Notes under the pieces: generated by a model
What the model was told of the DNA's origin: nothing
Seen by the model: only the letters and a program-made list of their open reading frames with translations
The model's database searches: none
In this document: piece after piece, positions 15,552 to 23,932 of the stretch
Numbering within the stretch: position 1 is the first letter of the stretch
Layout: every line of letters begins with the position of its first letter
Program-made: the position numbers and the translations under genes
Assembly (NCBI RefSeq): GCF_017876435.1
Contig: NZ_JAGIOA010000001.1
Location: forward strand, 2,108,001-2,172,000
Origin: Microbacterium phyllosphaerae
GTDB taxonomy: Bacteria; Actinomycetota; Actinomycetes; Actinomycetales; Microbacteriaceae
Direction of reading: 5' to 3'
Length of the DNA stretch: 64,000 nt

Positions 15552-16106
15552 ATGACCACCATCGACATTCCCGGCTACCGCGCAGGCACCTGGGTGCTCG
15601 ACCCGTCGCACAGCGAGGTCACCTTCAGTGTCCGCCACATGATGATCTCCAAGGTGCGCGGCACCTTCGGCGTCAAGAGCGCCACGCTCATCGCCCCCGA
15701 GAACCCCCTCGAGGCTCGCGTCGAGGCGAGCGTCGACGTCACGTCGATCGACACGAAGGACGAGGGGCGCGACACGCACCTGCGCTCGGGCGACTTCTTC
15801 GACACCGAGAACTTCCCGACCATGGAGTTCGTCTCGACGGGTGCGCGCGCCGAGGGCGGCGAGCTCTTCGTCGACGGCGACCTGACCATCCGCGGCATCA
15901 CCAAGCCGGTCAGCTTCGAGCTCGACTTCGGCGGGTTCGGCTCCGACCCGTGGGGCAACTACAAGGCCGGCGCCTCGGCGAAGACCGTCATCAACCGTGA
16001 GGATTTCGGTCTGACCTGGAACGCGGCGCTTGAGACCGGTGGCGTGCTCGTCGGCAAGGACGTCACGATCAGCCTCGACCTGCAGGGTGCTCTGCAGCAG
16101 GACTGA
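15552..16106 (+). CDS. YceI family lipid-binding protein
   Basis: A 184-residue lipocalin-like YceI domain, a fold that binds polyisoprenoid chains. Signatures: WVLDPSHSEVTFSVRHMMISKVRG at the start, TSIDTKDEGRDTHLRSGDFFD in the middle, and FGLTWNAALETGGVLVG near the end. Unlike the periplasmic E. coli protein there is no signal peptide, as is usual for cytoplasmic actinobacterial homologues. The ATG at 15552 has a good Shine-Dalgarno (GAGGAGA, 6 nt upstream); an upstream in-frame start at 15492 is less likely. A palindromic operator-like element lies upstream and a terminator shared with the convergent MFS gene follows. Confidence 0.92.
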   Translation: MTTIDIPGYRAGTWVLDPSHSEVTFSVRHMMISKVRGTFGVKSATLIAPENPLEARVEASVDVTSIDTKDEGRDTHLRSGDFFDTENFPTMEFVSTGARAEGGELFVDGDLTIRGITKPVSFELDFGGFGSDPWGNYKAGASAKTVINREDFGLTWNAALETGGVLVGKDVTISLDLQGALQQD

Positions 16107-16121
16107 TCACCAGCAGATCGC

Positions 16122-16155
16122 GAGAACCCCGGGCCCCTCAGGGCTCGGGGTTCTC
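16122..16155. terminator. Bidirectional terminator between yceI and the MFS gene
   Basis: GAGAACCCCG (16122-16131) pairs with CGGGGTTCTC (16146-16155). The stop codon of the convergent MFS gene lies within the loop. Confidence 0.8.
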
Positions 16156-17430
16156 TGCGTCGTACGCGCGGAACCGGGTGCTGCGACGCGCGAGCAGAGC
16201 GACGAGGGCGATCACCAGGAATCCTCCGAGAAGGGGTGGGAACCACAGTGTCGTGAGCGAGGCGAGGGTGCCCGCGTACAGCGCGCCGACACGCGGCCCG
16301 CCGGCGACGACGATGATGAACACACCCTGAAGGCGCCCTCGCATGGAGTCGGGGACCGATGCCTGCATCATCGTGTTCCGATAGATCGAACTGACGTTGT
16401 CGGAAGCCCCGGAGGCGGCGAGCAGGATGCAGGCGGCGACGATCAGGCCGACGTTCGGGAGCTTTTCGGTCGCGGGCGCGGAGAAGGCGCCGATCAGCAG
16501 GACCACGCCGAATCCCATGATCGAGGCGCCGTACGCCTCGACCGCCCGCTCGATCCCGCGGCCGTGCCATCGGTACTGCACGACTCGCCCCGAGAAGAGG
16601 CTCGAGGTGAACGTGCCGACGGCGACGGCCGCCGTGAGGATGCCGGTCGTGACGGCGCCGCCGCCGAGCAGCACGGTGCCGAGGGCGGGGAACAGCACGA
16701 GGGGCTGGCCGAAGGTCATCGCGATGATGTCCATGACGTACTGCGTGCGGATGTTGCTCGCCCGCCGGAGGAAACGCCACCCGTCCACCAGCGACGCGAG
16801 GCCGGGGCGCACGACTTCGCCCTCGGGGCGCAGAGACGGCAGGGTCCACAGTCCGAGGAACATCGACAGCATCAGGACGACGTCGATCGTGTACGTCCAC
16901 CCGTATCCGGTCAGGGCGACGAGTATGCCGGCGAGGGCCGGCCCCGCCATGACGGTGAGGCCGAACGCGACGCCGTTGAGCGCGGAGGCCGCAGCCAGCA
17001 GATCGCGGGGGATCAGGCGGGGGACGATCGCGGTGCGGGTCGCCATTCCCACGGAGTTCGCGGCGGAGTTGATGATGCTCAGGACGTACAGCCACCAGAT
17101 CGTCTCCGCCCCGGTCCAGGTGAGCGCGGCCAGCAGGCCGGTCGACGCGAACGTCACGGTCGCGGCGATCAGCGCGACGCGCCGACGATCGAATGCGTCG
17201 GCGAGCATCCCGCCGTAGAGGCCGGCGAGGATCATCGGCACGAGCCCCGCCACGGCGATCATCGAGACGGCGAAGGTGCTCCCGGTGAGCGCGAACACGT
17301 GCAGCATCACGGTGACGATCGTGAGCTGGCCGCCGATGCCCGCGAGCACGGAGCCGATCCACATCCGCGCGAACGCCGGGCTGGCCTTCAGAGGGCTGAG
17401 GTCGATCAGATGACTGCGAGCCGTGCTCAC
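16138..17430 (-). CDS. Major facilitator superfamily transporter (DHA3/EntS-like)
   Basis: 430 residues with about 12 hydrophobic segments. The loop between segments 2 and 3 carries GGMLADAFDRRRV, the MFS motif A, and the fold pairs a first half ending near residue 180 with a second half starting after a basic linker (RRASNIRTQY). Overall similarity is to the drug/siderophore exporter branch (DHA3, enterobactin exporter-like); substrate unknown. GTG at 17430 is used; TACGCT about 25 nt upstream (17456-17461, minus strand) could be its -10. No regulatory gene adjoins it. Confidence 0.85.
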   Translation of the reverse strand: MSTARSHLIDLSPLKASPAFARMWIGSVLAGIGGQLTIVTVMLHVFALTGSTFAVSMIAVAGLVPMILAGLYGGMLADAFDRRRVALIAATVTFASTGLLAALTWTGAETIWWLYVLSIINSAANSVGMATRTAIVPRLIPRDLLAAASALNGVAFGLTVMAGPALAGILVALTGYGWTYTIDVVLMLSMFLGLWTLPSLRPEGEVVRPGLASLVDGWRFLRRASNIRTQYVMDIIAMTFGQPLVLFPALGTVLLGGGAVTTGILTAAVAVGTFTSSLFSGRVVQYRWHGRGIERAVEAYGASIMGFGVVLLIGAFSAPATEKLPNVGLIVAACILLAASGASDNVSSIYRNTMMQASVPDSMRGRLQGVFIIVVAGGPRVGALYAGTLASLTTLWFPPLLGGFLVIALVALLARRSTRFRAYDAENPEP

Positions 17431-17517
17431 GCCGCGTGCCTGTCGTGCATGACCCGAGCGTATCCGAGACGCGGAAGGTGCAGCCGACGGAGGTCACGCA
17501 CCGCCATCGAGTCCTGG

Positions 17518-17523
17518 TAGACT
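17518..17523 (+). promoter_or_regulatory. -10 box (TAGACT) for rpsO
   Basis: TAGACT with a predicted leader of about 85 nt. The leader contains GAGAGGGG before the ATG. It could house S15 autoregulation, but no pseudoknot was established. Confidence 0.5.
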
Positions 17524-17614
17524 CTTCAGGTTGCCGTTCGATCGGCCGCGGATAAAGAGAGCTCACGCATCAGGCGTCGGGCACCGCGCAACAAGCAGAG
17601 AGGGGATCGAATCT

Positions 17615-17884
17615 ATGGCACTGGAAGCAGACGTCAAGAAGGCGATCATCGAAGAGTACGCGACGCACCCCGGTGACACCGGATCCCCCGAGGTGCAGGC
17701 CGCGATGCTGACGCAGCGCATCAAGGACCTCACCGAGCACCTGAAGGAGCACAAGCACGACCACCACTCGCGTCGTGGCCTGTTCCTGCTCGTGGGTCAG
17801 CGCCGTCGTCTGCTCGGCTACCTCCAGAGCGTCGACATCGAGCGTTACCGCTCGCTGATCGCACGCCTGGGTCTCCGCCGATAA
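17615..17884 (+). CDS. rpsO: 30S ribosomal protein S15
   Basis: 89 residues, the exact family length. S15 binds helices 20-22 of 16S rRNA early in 30S assembly. Typical signatures: [40 protein letters not shown] and [13 protein letters not shown] at the C-terminus. Usually ribF, rpsO and pnp are close neighbours; here pnp is 20 kb downstream and ribF 17 kb upstream. A strong terminator follows directly, so rpsO is monocistronic. Confidence 0.98.
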   Translation: MALEADVKKAIIEEYATHPGDTGSPEVQAAMLTQRIKDLTEHLKEHKHDHHSRRGLFLLVGQRRRLLGYLQSVDIERYRSLIARLGLRR

Positions 17885-17925
17885 GGCGCAGCGAGCCAGC
17901 GTACAATCGCGCAGAACATTCTTGA

Positions 17926-17955
17926 GAAGGCCGTCCCTGGTGTGGGGCGGCCTTC
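17926..17955 (+). terminator. Terminator after rpsO
   Basis: GAAGGCCGTCCC (17926-17937) pairs with GGGGCGGCCTTC (17944-17955), with one G-U pair and a 6-nt loop. Confidence 0.85.
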
Positions 17956-17968
17956 GTCATTGTCGGGG

Positions 17969-18022
17969 TTGACCTCCTACAAGCTTTCCATTAGGAAAGT
18001 AGTGAGCTTTCCAGATGGAAAG
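17969..18022 (+). promoter_or_regulatory. Promoter with two tandem palindromic operators
   Basis: -35 TTGACC (17969-17974), a 17-nt spacer, and -10 TAGGAA (17992-17997). Palindrome 1, CTTTCC-ATTA-GGAAAG (17984-17999), covers the -10. Palindrome 2, CTTTCCAGATGGAAAG (18007-18022), covers the expected transcription start. Their centres are 23 bp apart, about two helical turns. This fits repression by a dimeric winged-helix protein, and the operon's second gene encodes one. Confidence 0.7.
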
Positions 18023-18038
18023 CGAAGGGGGTCACGCG

Positions 18039-18899
18039 ATGGAGCAGAAGCCGGTCCAAGGACACGAAGCGCTCCCGCCTCCCAGTGCGGACATCGCCCG
18101 ACAGTATCTCGATGAGGCGGACGCCGCGGTGAACCGGCGCGCCCGCGCAGTGGACCGGCGGTCGTTGGCGTGGCTGCAGCTCGTGAACGCGGTGACCACG
18201 TCGGTGTACCTCGTCGCTCTGGCTGCGGCGATACGCGGTCACGGCGGTGTGACGCCGCAGGTCTTCGTCTTCAGCTTTCTCATGTGGGGGCAGCTCTCCA
18301 CGGGCATGGCTCAGCGCAGCGGGATGCAGCTGCGCCTGACGTGGTCGCGCTGGCCCGCGCTGGTGGCTGGCGGGGCGCTGACGATCGCGGCTCTCGTCGT
18401 CTTCGGCTTCGCGATCTTCGATCCGGGGTTCCCGGCCATCGGCGTGTGGATCCCGGCCATCCTCATACTGGTCGGGTTCGGTGGGTACGGTGCGGTGCAG
18501 CTCGCTCGTGCATCCGGCGACCCACGGCCACCGCGGTCGACGCCGAAGCCGCTTCCTCGCGGCATCCGATGGGGAACCATCTGCGTCGGAGTCGCTCTCG
18601 GAGTGATGGCGATGCTGGGCTCGGCGCCCGACGGGTTGTTGGCGAGCACGCTTCTCCTGCTCGTCCTGCTGATGACCTTCGCATGGCTCGTCGCGGCGCG
18701 CAGCGAGATGGGCCTCCCGGCGATCGGCGCGTCGTGGCGCTGGCCGCACCTCGTCGCTTTCGCTGTCGCCGCAGGCGCGCTGACGCTGCTCGTGCTGCTC
18801 GACGGCGTTCCGATCGGCCTCGGATTCGTCGGCGGCCTGGGCATCATCGCGCTGTTCATCGCCGTGTCCTTCATCCCCGGGCGTGATCTGCGTGACTGA
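18039..18899 (+). CDS. Multi-pass membrane protein of unknown function
   Basis: 286 residues: about 50 soluble N-terminal residues (IARQYLDEADAAVNRRARAV) and then seven or so hydrophobic segments with short loops. I recognise no catalytic motif. ATG at 18039 is chosen because AAGGGGG precedes it; an in-frame ATG at 18015 lies inside an operator palindrome. It overlaps the downstream regulator gene by eight bases. The pairing of a polytopic membrane protein with a one-domain winged-helix regulator is common in Actinobacteria, but its role is unknown. Confidence 0.8.
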   Translation: MEQKPVQGHEALPPPSADIARQYLDEADAAVNRRARAVDRRSLAWLQLVNAVTTSVYLVALAAAIRGHGGVTPQVFVFSFLMWGQLSTGMAQRSGMQLRLTWSRWPALVAGGALTIAALVVFGFAIFDPGFPAIGVWIPAILILVGFGGYGAVQLARASGDPRPPRSTPKPLPRGIRWGTICVGVALGVMAMLGSAPDGLLASTLLLLVLLMTFAWLVAARSEMGLPAIGASWRWPHLVAFAVAAGALTLLVLLDGVPIGLGFVGGLGIIALFIAVSFIPGRDLRD

Positions 18900-19221
18900 C
18901 ATCCCGTCGGTGCCTCACCCGCGGACGCGACTCGACGACAACTTCGCATCGCCGATCCGCTTCTCGGTCCTGGCCTCGCTCGGGGACGGCATCGAGCTGG
19001 ACTTCGCGACGCTGCGCGAGATCCTCCAGTGCGGTGACTCGCCGTTGAGCAAGGCCATTTCGCATCTGCAGGCCGCAGGGTACGTCGTGGCGCGCAAGGG
19101 CAGCCTCGGCAGCCGCCCTCGCACGTGGGTCTATTCGACGGCAGCGGGCCGCGCGGCCTTCGCCGGACACCTCCAGGCGTTGCGCGAGATCGTCGCGCTC
19201 GGAGGCGGCTCGGCGCTGTAG
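18892..19221 (+). CDS. Winged-helix transcriptional regulator (MarR/HTH_34-like)
   Basis: 109 residues forming a single winged-helix domain: RLDDNFASPIRFSVLASL, then LDFATLREILQCGDSPLSKAISHLQAAGYVVARKG (helix-turn-helix and start of the wing), then YSTAAGRAAFAGHLQAL (C-terminal dimerisation helix). This layout matches the stand-alone HTH_34 family. GTG at 18892 overlaps the upstream gene; an alternative GTG at 18883 exists. It is the best candidate for the protein binding the two palindromes at the operon promoter, giving negative autoregulation (inference). Confidence 0.85.
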   Translation: MTDIPSVPHPRTRLDDNFASPIRFSVLASLGDGIELDFATLREILQCGDSPLSKAISHLQAAGYVVARKGSLGSRPRTWVYSTAAGRAAFAGHLQALREIVALGGGSAL

Positions 19222-19227
19222 GTCACG

Positions 19228-20232
19228 TCAGGCGCTCGTCCCGACCAGGTCTGGATGATGGATCGCCGCCACGTCGGGGTGGGCGCGCAGTCGTGACTTC
19301 ATGGCGTTCTCGCCGTAGGTGGCGTGGATGGGGTTGCTCGGGTCCTCGGTGATGCCGGTCGCCTCGGCGGCGAGGTCTGCCGGCAGTTCGAGGAGCGGCA
19401 GCTGCTGGTCGAGGGCGGGGTTGAAGAAGAACGGGATCGAGATGCGCTCCTCGGGCGCCTTCGGCGAGATCACGCGATGGTTGGTCGCCTTGAGGTAGCC
19501 GCCGGTCGCGTACTCGAGCAGTTCTCCGATGTTGACGACGAACGCTCCGGGGACCGGGGGAGCAGACACCCACTCGCCGTCGCGCTCCACCTGCAGCCCG
19601 CCCTTGCCCGGCTCCACCCAGAGCAGGGTGAGGACGCCGGAGTCCTTGTGCGCGCCGACACCCTGCTGGGGCTCCGGCTCATGGGTGCCCGGGTAGCGGA
19701 CGATCTTGATGAGGGTCGACGGGTCACGGAAGGGTTCGTCGAAGTACGTCTCCTCCGCCCCGAGGGTGGTGGCCCAGGCTCGTAGCAGCTTGTGCGCGAT
19801 CTCGGTCAGTGTGTCGTGCCATTCCGTGACGACCGCTTTGAGCTCGGGCTGCGCAGCGGGCCACAGGTTCGGGCCCACCAGGCGGTTGAAGGCCGGCCCG
19901 CCCTCGACGGGCTCGCGCTCCGGGCCGATGTCGATCTGCTCGCGCCAGTCGACCTTGCCCTGGGTCCGTTCTCCGCCGATGCGGGTGTACCCCCGGAAGT
20001 GCGGGCTGTTGACGTTCTCGATCGCGAGCTTGTCGTCGTCCGGCAGCGCGAAGAAATCCAGCGCCGCTCGATGCAGGCGCGCTTCCAGCTCGGGGGAGAT
20101 CCCGGTGCCCGTGAGGTAGAAGAAGCCCACATCGTGGGTCGCGGCCCTGAGGTCGTCTCGGAATCGCGCGGCGGCCTCGGGGCCGGCATCGAGCTGGGAC
20201 AGGTCGAGGATGGGGAGCGAGAGATCAGCCAT
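19228..20232 (-). CDS. Isopenicillin N synthase-like 2-oxoglutarate/Fe(II) oxygenase
   Basis: 334 residues of the 2OG-Fe(II) oxygenase superfamily. N-terminal DIOX_N region: LPILDLSQLD, FRDDLRAATHDVGFFYLTG. Iron ligands: His and Asp in GVGAHKDSGVLTLL and the distal His in KATNHRVISP, with RISIPFF supplying the usual co-substrate arginine. Bacterial members oxidise varied small molecules; there is no beta-lactam cluster here, so antibiotic synthesis is not implied. Divergent from the iron operon efeUOB, whose DtxR-like operator lies about 110 bp away. Confidence 0.88.
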   Translation of the reverse strand: MADLSLPILDLSQLDAGPEAAARFRDDLRAATHDVGFFYLTGTGISPELEARLHRAALDFFALPDDDKLAIENVNSPHFRGYTRIGGERTQGKVDWREQIDIGPEREPVEGGPAFNRLVGPNLWPAAQPELKAVVTEWHDTLTEIAHKLLRAWATTLGAEETYFDEPFRDPSTLIKIVRYPGTHEPEPQQGVGAHKDSGVLTLLWVEPGKGGLQVERDGEWVSAPPVPGAFVVNIGELLEYATGGYLKATNHRVISPKAPEERISIPFFFNPALDQQLPLLELPADLAAEATGITEDPSNPIHATYGENAMKSRLRAHPDVAAIHHPDLVGTSA

Positions 20233-20238
20233 TCACCG

Positions 20239-20244
20239 AGCGTA
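20239..20244 (-). promoter_or_regulatory. -10 box (TACGCT), 6 nt before ATG of the 2OG oxygenase
   Basis: Reads TACGCT-cggtga-ATG on the minus strand. Confidence 0.6.
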
Positions 20245-20333
20245 GATCGGTCCCGAGGGTGTGCGGCCGTGTGTTGCGTCGGATTACCGACCTCATCCCG
20301 AACGCCGATTTCGAGCGGGCGGGGATCTGGTGC

Positions 20334-20364
20334 TAACCTCCTTTAGGTAAGGGATGCCTTACCT
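20334..20364 (+). promoter_or_regulatory. Iron-responsive (DtxR/IdeR-like) operator overlapping the efeU promoter
   Basis: A -10-like TAACCT (20334-20339) is followed by a perfect inverted repeat AGGTAAGG-gatg-CCTTACCT (20345-20364). Half-sites of the form AGGTwAG are the core of actinobacterial DtxR/IdeR boxes; here the central gap is longer than in the classical 19-bp box. Placement at the start of an iron-uptake operon supports iron-dependent repression. Confidence 0.65.
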
Positions 20365-20391
20365 TGGTCTTCTCCCAGAGAGTCTCCCTCC

Positions 20392-21354
20392 GTGTCTCCC
20401 TCCGTGCTCGCCACCTTCCTCATCGGTCTTCGTGAAGGCCTCGAGGCCGCGCTCGTCGTCGGCATCCTCGTCGCCTATCTTCGACGACTCGGACGCAGCG
20501 ATGCTCTGCCGAGGCTCTGGGCCGGCGTGGGACTCGCGGTCGCGCTCGCCCTCGGCATCGGAGCCGTCCTGACCTTCGGAGCGTACGCTCTGACGTTCGA
20601 GGCGCAGGAGCTGATCGGAGGGCTGCTGTCACTGCTCGCGGTCGCCATGGTGACCTGGATGATCTTCTGGATGCAGAAGGCCGGTCGCACGATGAAGGCG
20701 ACGCTCGAGGGCGGACTCGACCGCGCGCTGACCCAGGGAGGTATCTGGGCGCTGGTCGCGATCGGTTTCGTCTCGGTGGCTCGAGAGGGGATCGAGACCA
20801 CTCTTCTGCTGTGGTCGATGGTCCAGTCCTTCGGAGGCGCGCCGTCCGCACTGATCGGAGCGGTGCTCGGCCTGCTCACGGCTGTGGTGATCGGCTGGCT
20901 TCTCGCGCGTGGCGCCATGCGACTCGACCTCCGTCGATTCTTCACCTGGACGAGCGGATTCCTCGTCATCGTCGCCGCCGGGGTGCTCGCCTACGCGATC
21001 ATGGACCTCCAGGAGGCCGGTGCGCTTCCGGGCCCGTTCACCGCCGCCGCTCCGATCGACGCCGCGACCGGTGCCGTCGCCCTCGGCTGGGCGGCCTTCC
21101 CCTTCGGCTGGGCGCTCGACGTGACGAACGTCATCGCCCCTGACAGTGCCTGGGCCACGATCCTGCAGGCGACCGTCGGATTCATGCCGCGCATGACCTG
21201 GCTCCAGGTCGCCGCGTGGGTGCTGTATCTGGTCGTCGTCGGATTCTTCTTCGTCCGCGGGCTGTGCGCCCGCCGCCCCTCCGAACCTCGAACCCCGACC
21301 TCCGAAGAACAGGACCGGTCGGCATCCGCACTCACCCAGCAAGGAGCAGCATGA
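20392..21354 (+). CDS. efeU: Iron permease EfeU (FTR1 family)
   Basis: A 320-residue polytopic membrane protein with seven predicted segments. Both FTR1 iron-binding motifs are present: REGLE in segment 1 (residues 14-18) and REGIE in segment 4. With EfeO and EfeB it imports iron across the cytoplasmic membrane. The GTG at 20392 starts the first of two tandem TCTCCCTCCGTG repeats; the GTG of the second copy (20404) is also possible. It overlaps efeO by four bases (ATGA). Controlled by the operator just upstream, by inference. Confidence 0.93.
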   Translation: MSPSVLATFLIGLREGLEAALVVGILVAYLRRLGRSDALPRLWAGVGLAVALALGIGAVLTFGAYALTFEAQELIGGLLSLLAVAMVTWMIFWMQKAGRTMKATLEGGLDRALTQGGIWALVAIGFVSVAREGIETTLLLWSMVQSFGGAPSALIGAVLGLLTAVVIGWLLARGAMRLDLRRFFTWTSGFLVIVAAGVLAYAIMDLQEAGALPGPFTAAAPIDAATGAVALGWAAFPFGWALDVTNVIAPDSAWATILQATVGFMPRMTWLQVAAWVLYLVVVGFFFVRGLCARRPSEPRTPTSEEQDRSASALTQQGAA

Positions 21355-22583
21355 CCACCTCTCGCCGAATCCTCGGTGTCGTCGCCGCCGCGGGCGCTGC
21401 AGCCCTCGTCCTGAGCGGCTGCGTCGCCAAGAGCGACGTCGCCGCCGGCGCGGCGTTCGACGTCTCGTCGACCGACTCGGAGTGCGCCGTGTCCGGCACG
21501 ACCGCGAAGAGCGGAACGCTCACCTTCGACGTGACGAACGACAGCGGACAGACCTCGGAGTTCTACCTGCTCGCGGATGACGGGCTCCGTATCGTCGGCG
21601 AGGTCGAGAACATCGCACCCTCCGCATCGCGCACGCTGACGGTCGTCGCCCAGCCCGGGAAGTACTTCACGCTGTGCAAGCCGGGCATGATCGGCGACGG
21701 CGTCGGCAAGTCCGAGTTCACCGTGACAGGGGACCGGGTCGCCGTCGAGGGCGAGGACGCCGAGCAGAAGCAGCAGGCCGTCGATCTGTACGCCGCGTTC
21801 GTGAAGGACCAGGTCGGACAACTCGTGCCTGCGGTGGACGAGCTCGTCGCCGCCTACGAGTCGGGCGACGACGAGACCGCCCGCGCCCTCTTCCCGCAGA
21901 CGCGGGCGTTCTACGAGCGCATCGAGCCCGTCGCCGAGGCCCTCGGCACGCTCGACCCGCGGATCGACTACCGCGAGGTCGACGCCGTCGCCGAGGGACT
22001 CGACTGGACGGGCTTCCACCGCATCGAGAAGGACCTCTGGGTTCCTGCGCAGGACGCTCTGAACGCCGACGGTGAGACGCCGGCCTGGCAGGATTGGGCA
22101 CCGTCCACGACCGACGAGCGTGCCGACTACGGCGACCAGCTGCTCGCCGACGTGCAGGAGCTCTACGACTACGTGCACTCGGACGACTTCACCACCGCGC
22201 TGGACGACCAGGGCATCGGCGGAATCTCGAACGGCGCGATCGCGCTTCTCGACGAGGTCGCGACCGGCAAGATCTCGGGCGAGGAGGACTGGTGGTCGGG
22301 TACCGACCTCTACGACTTCGCGGCGAACGTCGAGGGTTCCAAGATGGCGTTCTCGCTCGTGCAGGACTTCGCCACCGCTCAGGGCGACGACGGCGCGGCG
22401 CTGGTGACCGAGATCGAGGACGGATACACCGCTCTCGAGGAGTCGCTCGCGGCTCACGGTTCCCTGGCGGACGGATTCGTCGGGTACTCCGAGCTGACCG
22501 ACGCCGACAAGCGGGAGTTCACCGACCTCATCAACGCGCTCGCGGAGCCGCTGTCGCAGCTCACGGGCACCGTCCTCGACTGA
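21351..22583 (+). CDS. efeO: Iron uptake lipoprotein EfeO
   Basis: 410 residues. A lipoprotein signal ends in LVLSGC with Cys24 as lipid anchor, so it sits on the outer face of the membrane. Residues 35-130 form a cupredoxin-like domain; the rest is the helical M75 (imelysin-like) domain with the metal motif GFHRIEKD. EfeO hands iron to the EfeU permease. The ATG overlaps the efeU stop and is preceded by AAGGAG. Absence of a separate EfeM is normal for the two-domain form. Confidence 0.93.
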   Translation: MTTSRRILGVVAAAGAAALVLSGCVAKSDVAAGAAFDVSSTDSECAVSGTTAKSGTLTFDVTNDSGQTSEFYLLADDGLRIVGEVENIAPSASRTLTVVAQPGKYFTLCKPGMIGDGVGKSEFTVTGDRVAVEGEDAEQKQQAVDLYAAFVKDQVGQLVPAVDELVAAYESGDDETARALFPQTRAFYERIEPVAEALGTLDPRIDYREVDAVAEGLDWTGFHRIEKDLWVPAQDALNADGETPAWQDWAPSTTDERADYGDQLLADVQELYDYVHSDDFTTALDDQGIGGISNGAIALLDEVATGKISGEEDWWSGTDLYDFAANVEGSKMAFSLVQDFATAQGDDGAALVTEIEDGYTALEESLAAHGSLADGFVGYSELTDADKREFTDLINALAEPLSQLTGTVLD

Positions 22584-22592
22584 TTCGACGGG

Positions 22593-22598
22593 TACGAT
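22593..22598 (+). promoter_or_regulatory. -10 box (TACGAT), 7 nt before GTG of efeB
   Basis: Suggests an internal promoter giving a leaderless efeB mRNA in addition to readthrough from efeUO. It argues for GTG 22606 over the ATG at 22630, which in turn has AAGGA 4 nt upstream. Confidence 0.45.
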
Positions 22599-22605
22599 CT
22601 CGCAG

Positions 22606-23919
22606 GTGGAAGAAAGCTCGAAGGATGCCATGGTCGCCGACTCCGTGACGGGGGAGGCGGCCGCGGCGAACCCTGCCGCTGGTCTCAGCCGGCGAGGACT
22701 CCTCGGTCTCGCGATCGGCGGGGGAGTGGCTTCGCTCGCGGTCGGCATGGGCGCAGGCCTCGCCGGCGGGGTCGCACTCGGCCGGACCAGGGCTCACGCC
22801 GAGGCCGAGCACGCCTACGACTTCTTCGGTGCGCATCAGGCCGGGATCACCACCCCCGTCCAGGAGCACCTGCACTTCGCCTCGTTCGACATGATGCCCC
22901 GCACCGACCGCGACGACCTGGTCAGCCTGCTGCAGGATTGGACCTACGCCGCCTCTCGGATGTCCCAGGGGCTCGAGGTGAGCGCGACCGGCGCGGTCGG
23001 CGGCGATGCGGAGGTCCCGCCGGATGACACCGGAGAGGCGCTCGGGCTTCCTGCGGCGGGTCTCACGATCACGATCGGCTTCGGTCCGACCCTGTTCGAG
23101 AACGAGGACGGCGACCGGTACGGCATCGCGGAGCGACGCCCGGCCGCCCTCGTGCGCCTTCCCGCCTTCCTCGGTGACGACCTCGACCCGCAGACGTCCC
23201 ACGGTGATCTCTGCATCCAAGCCTGCGCGGATGACCCTCAGGTCGCCGTTCATGCGATCCGCAATCTCAGCCGAATCGCCTTCGGGCGCGCGAAGCTGCG
23301 CTGGTCGCAGCTCGGCTTCGGCAAGACCTCCCGCACGACATCCGGTCAGGCGACCCCGCGGAACCTCTTCGGATTCAAGGACGGCACCGCGAACATCCTC
23401 GCCGACGACTCCGCCGCTCTCGACGAGAACGTCTGGGTGGCGCCATCCGACGAGCCCGCATGGATGGCGGGCGGCTCGTACCTGGTTGCCCGCAAGATCG
23501 CGATGCTGATCGAGACGTGGGATCGCGTGCGGCTCTCCGAACAGGATGCGATCATCGGGCGCGACAAGGGCGAGGGCGCCCCGTTGTCGGGCGGTGACGA
23601 GTTCGCCGCACCCGACTTCGGCACCTCGGCCATCGACGCCGACGCGCACGTGCGGTTGGCGCACCCGAGCCAGAACGACGGCATCCGCATCCTCCGCCGC
23701 GGGTTCAACTACGTCAACGGCAACAACGACCTCGGACGTCTCGACGCCGGGCTCTTCTTCCTCTCGTATCAGCGCGATCCCGCGCAGTTCATCACCCTGC
23801 AGCGACGGCTGTCCACCGATCGCATGAACGAGTACATCAGGCATGTCGGCTCGGGGATCTGGGCGATCCCCGCAGGTGCGACACCGGGGTCATACGTCGG
23901 GGTCGGTCTCTTCGCCTGA
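22606..23919 (+). CDS. efeB: Tat-exported DyP-type peroxidase/deferrochelatase EfeB
   Basis: 437 residues. A twin-arginine signal (SRRGLLGLAIGGG, about residues 28-55) indicates folded export with haem. DyP signatures: GFKDGTAN (distal catalytic Asp), AHPSQND (proximal haem His) and RILRRGFNY. EfeB oxidises ferrous iron or extracts iron from haem for EfeO/EfeU. It follows efeO by 22 nt. Start choice is between GTG 22606 (with its own -10) and ATG 22630; both retain the Tat signal. Confidence 0.92.
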   Translation: MEESSKDAMVADSVTGEAAAANPAAGLSRRGLLGLAIGGGVASLAVGMGAGLAGGVALGRTRAHAEAEHAYDFFGAHQAGITTPVQEHLHFASFDMMPRTDRDDLVSLLQDWTYAASRMSQGLEVSATGAVGGDAEVPPDDTGEALGLPAAGLTITIGFGPTLFENEDGDRYGIAERRPAALVRLPAFLGDDLDPQTSHGDLCIQACADDPQVAVHAIRNLSRIAFGRAKLRWSQLGFGKTSRTTSGQATPRNLFGFKDGTANILADDSAALDENVWVAPSDEPAWMAGGSYLVARKIAMLIETWDRVRLSEQDAIIGRDKGEGAPLSGGDEFAAPDFGTSAIDADAHVRLAHPSQNDGIRILRRGFNYVNGNNDLGRLDAGLFFLSYQRDPAQFITLQRRLSTDRMNEYIRHVGSGIWAIPAGATPGSYVGVGLFA

Positions 23920-23932
23920 CGCGAGTCCTCGC

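Noticed and set aside
19228..20232. 2OG oxygenase as isopenicillin N synthase in a beta-lactam cluster
   Set aside because: Only the fold and iron motif are shared; no ACV synthetase or related genes are present.
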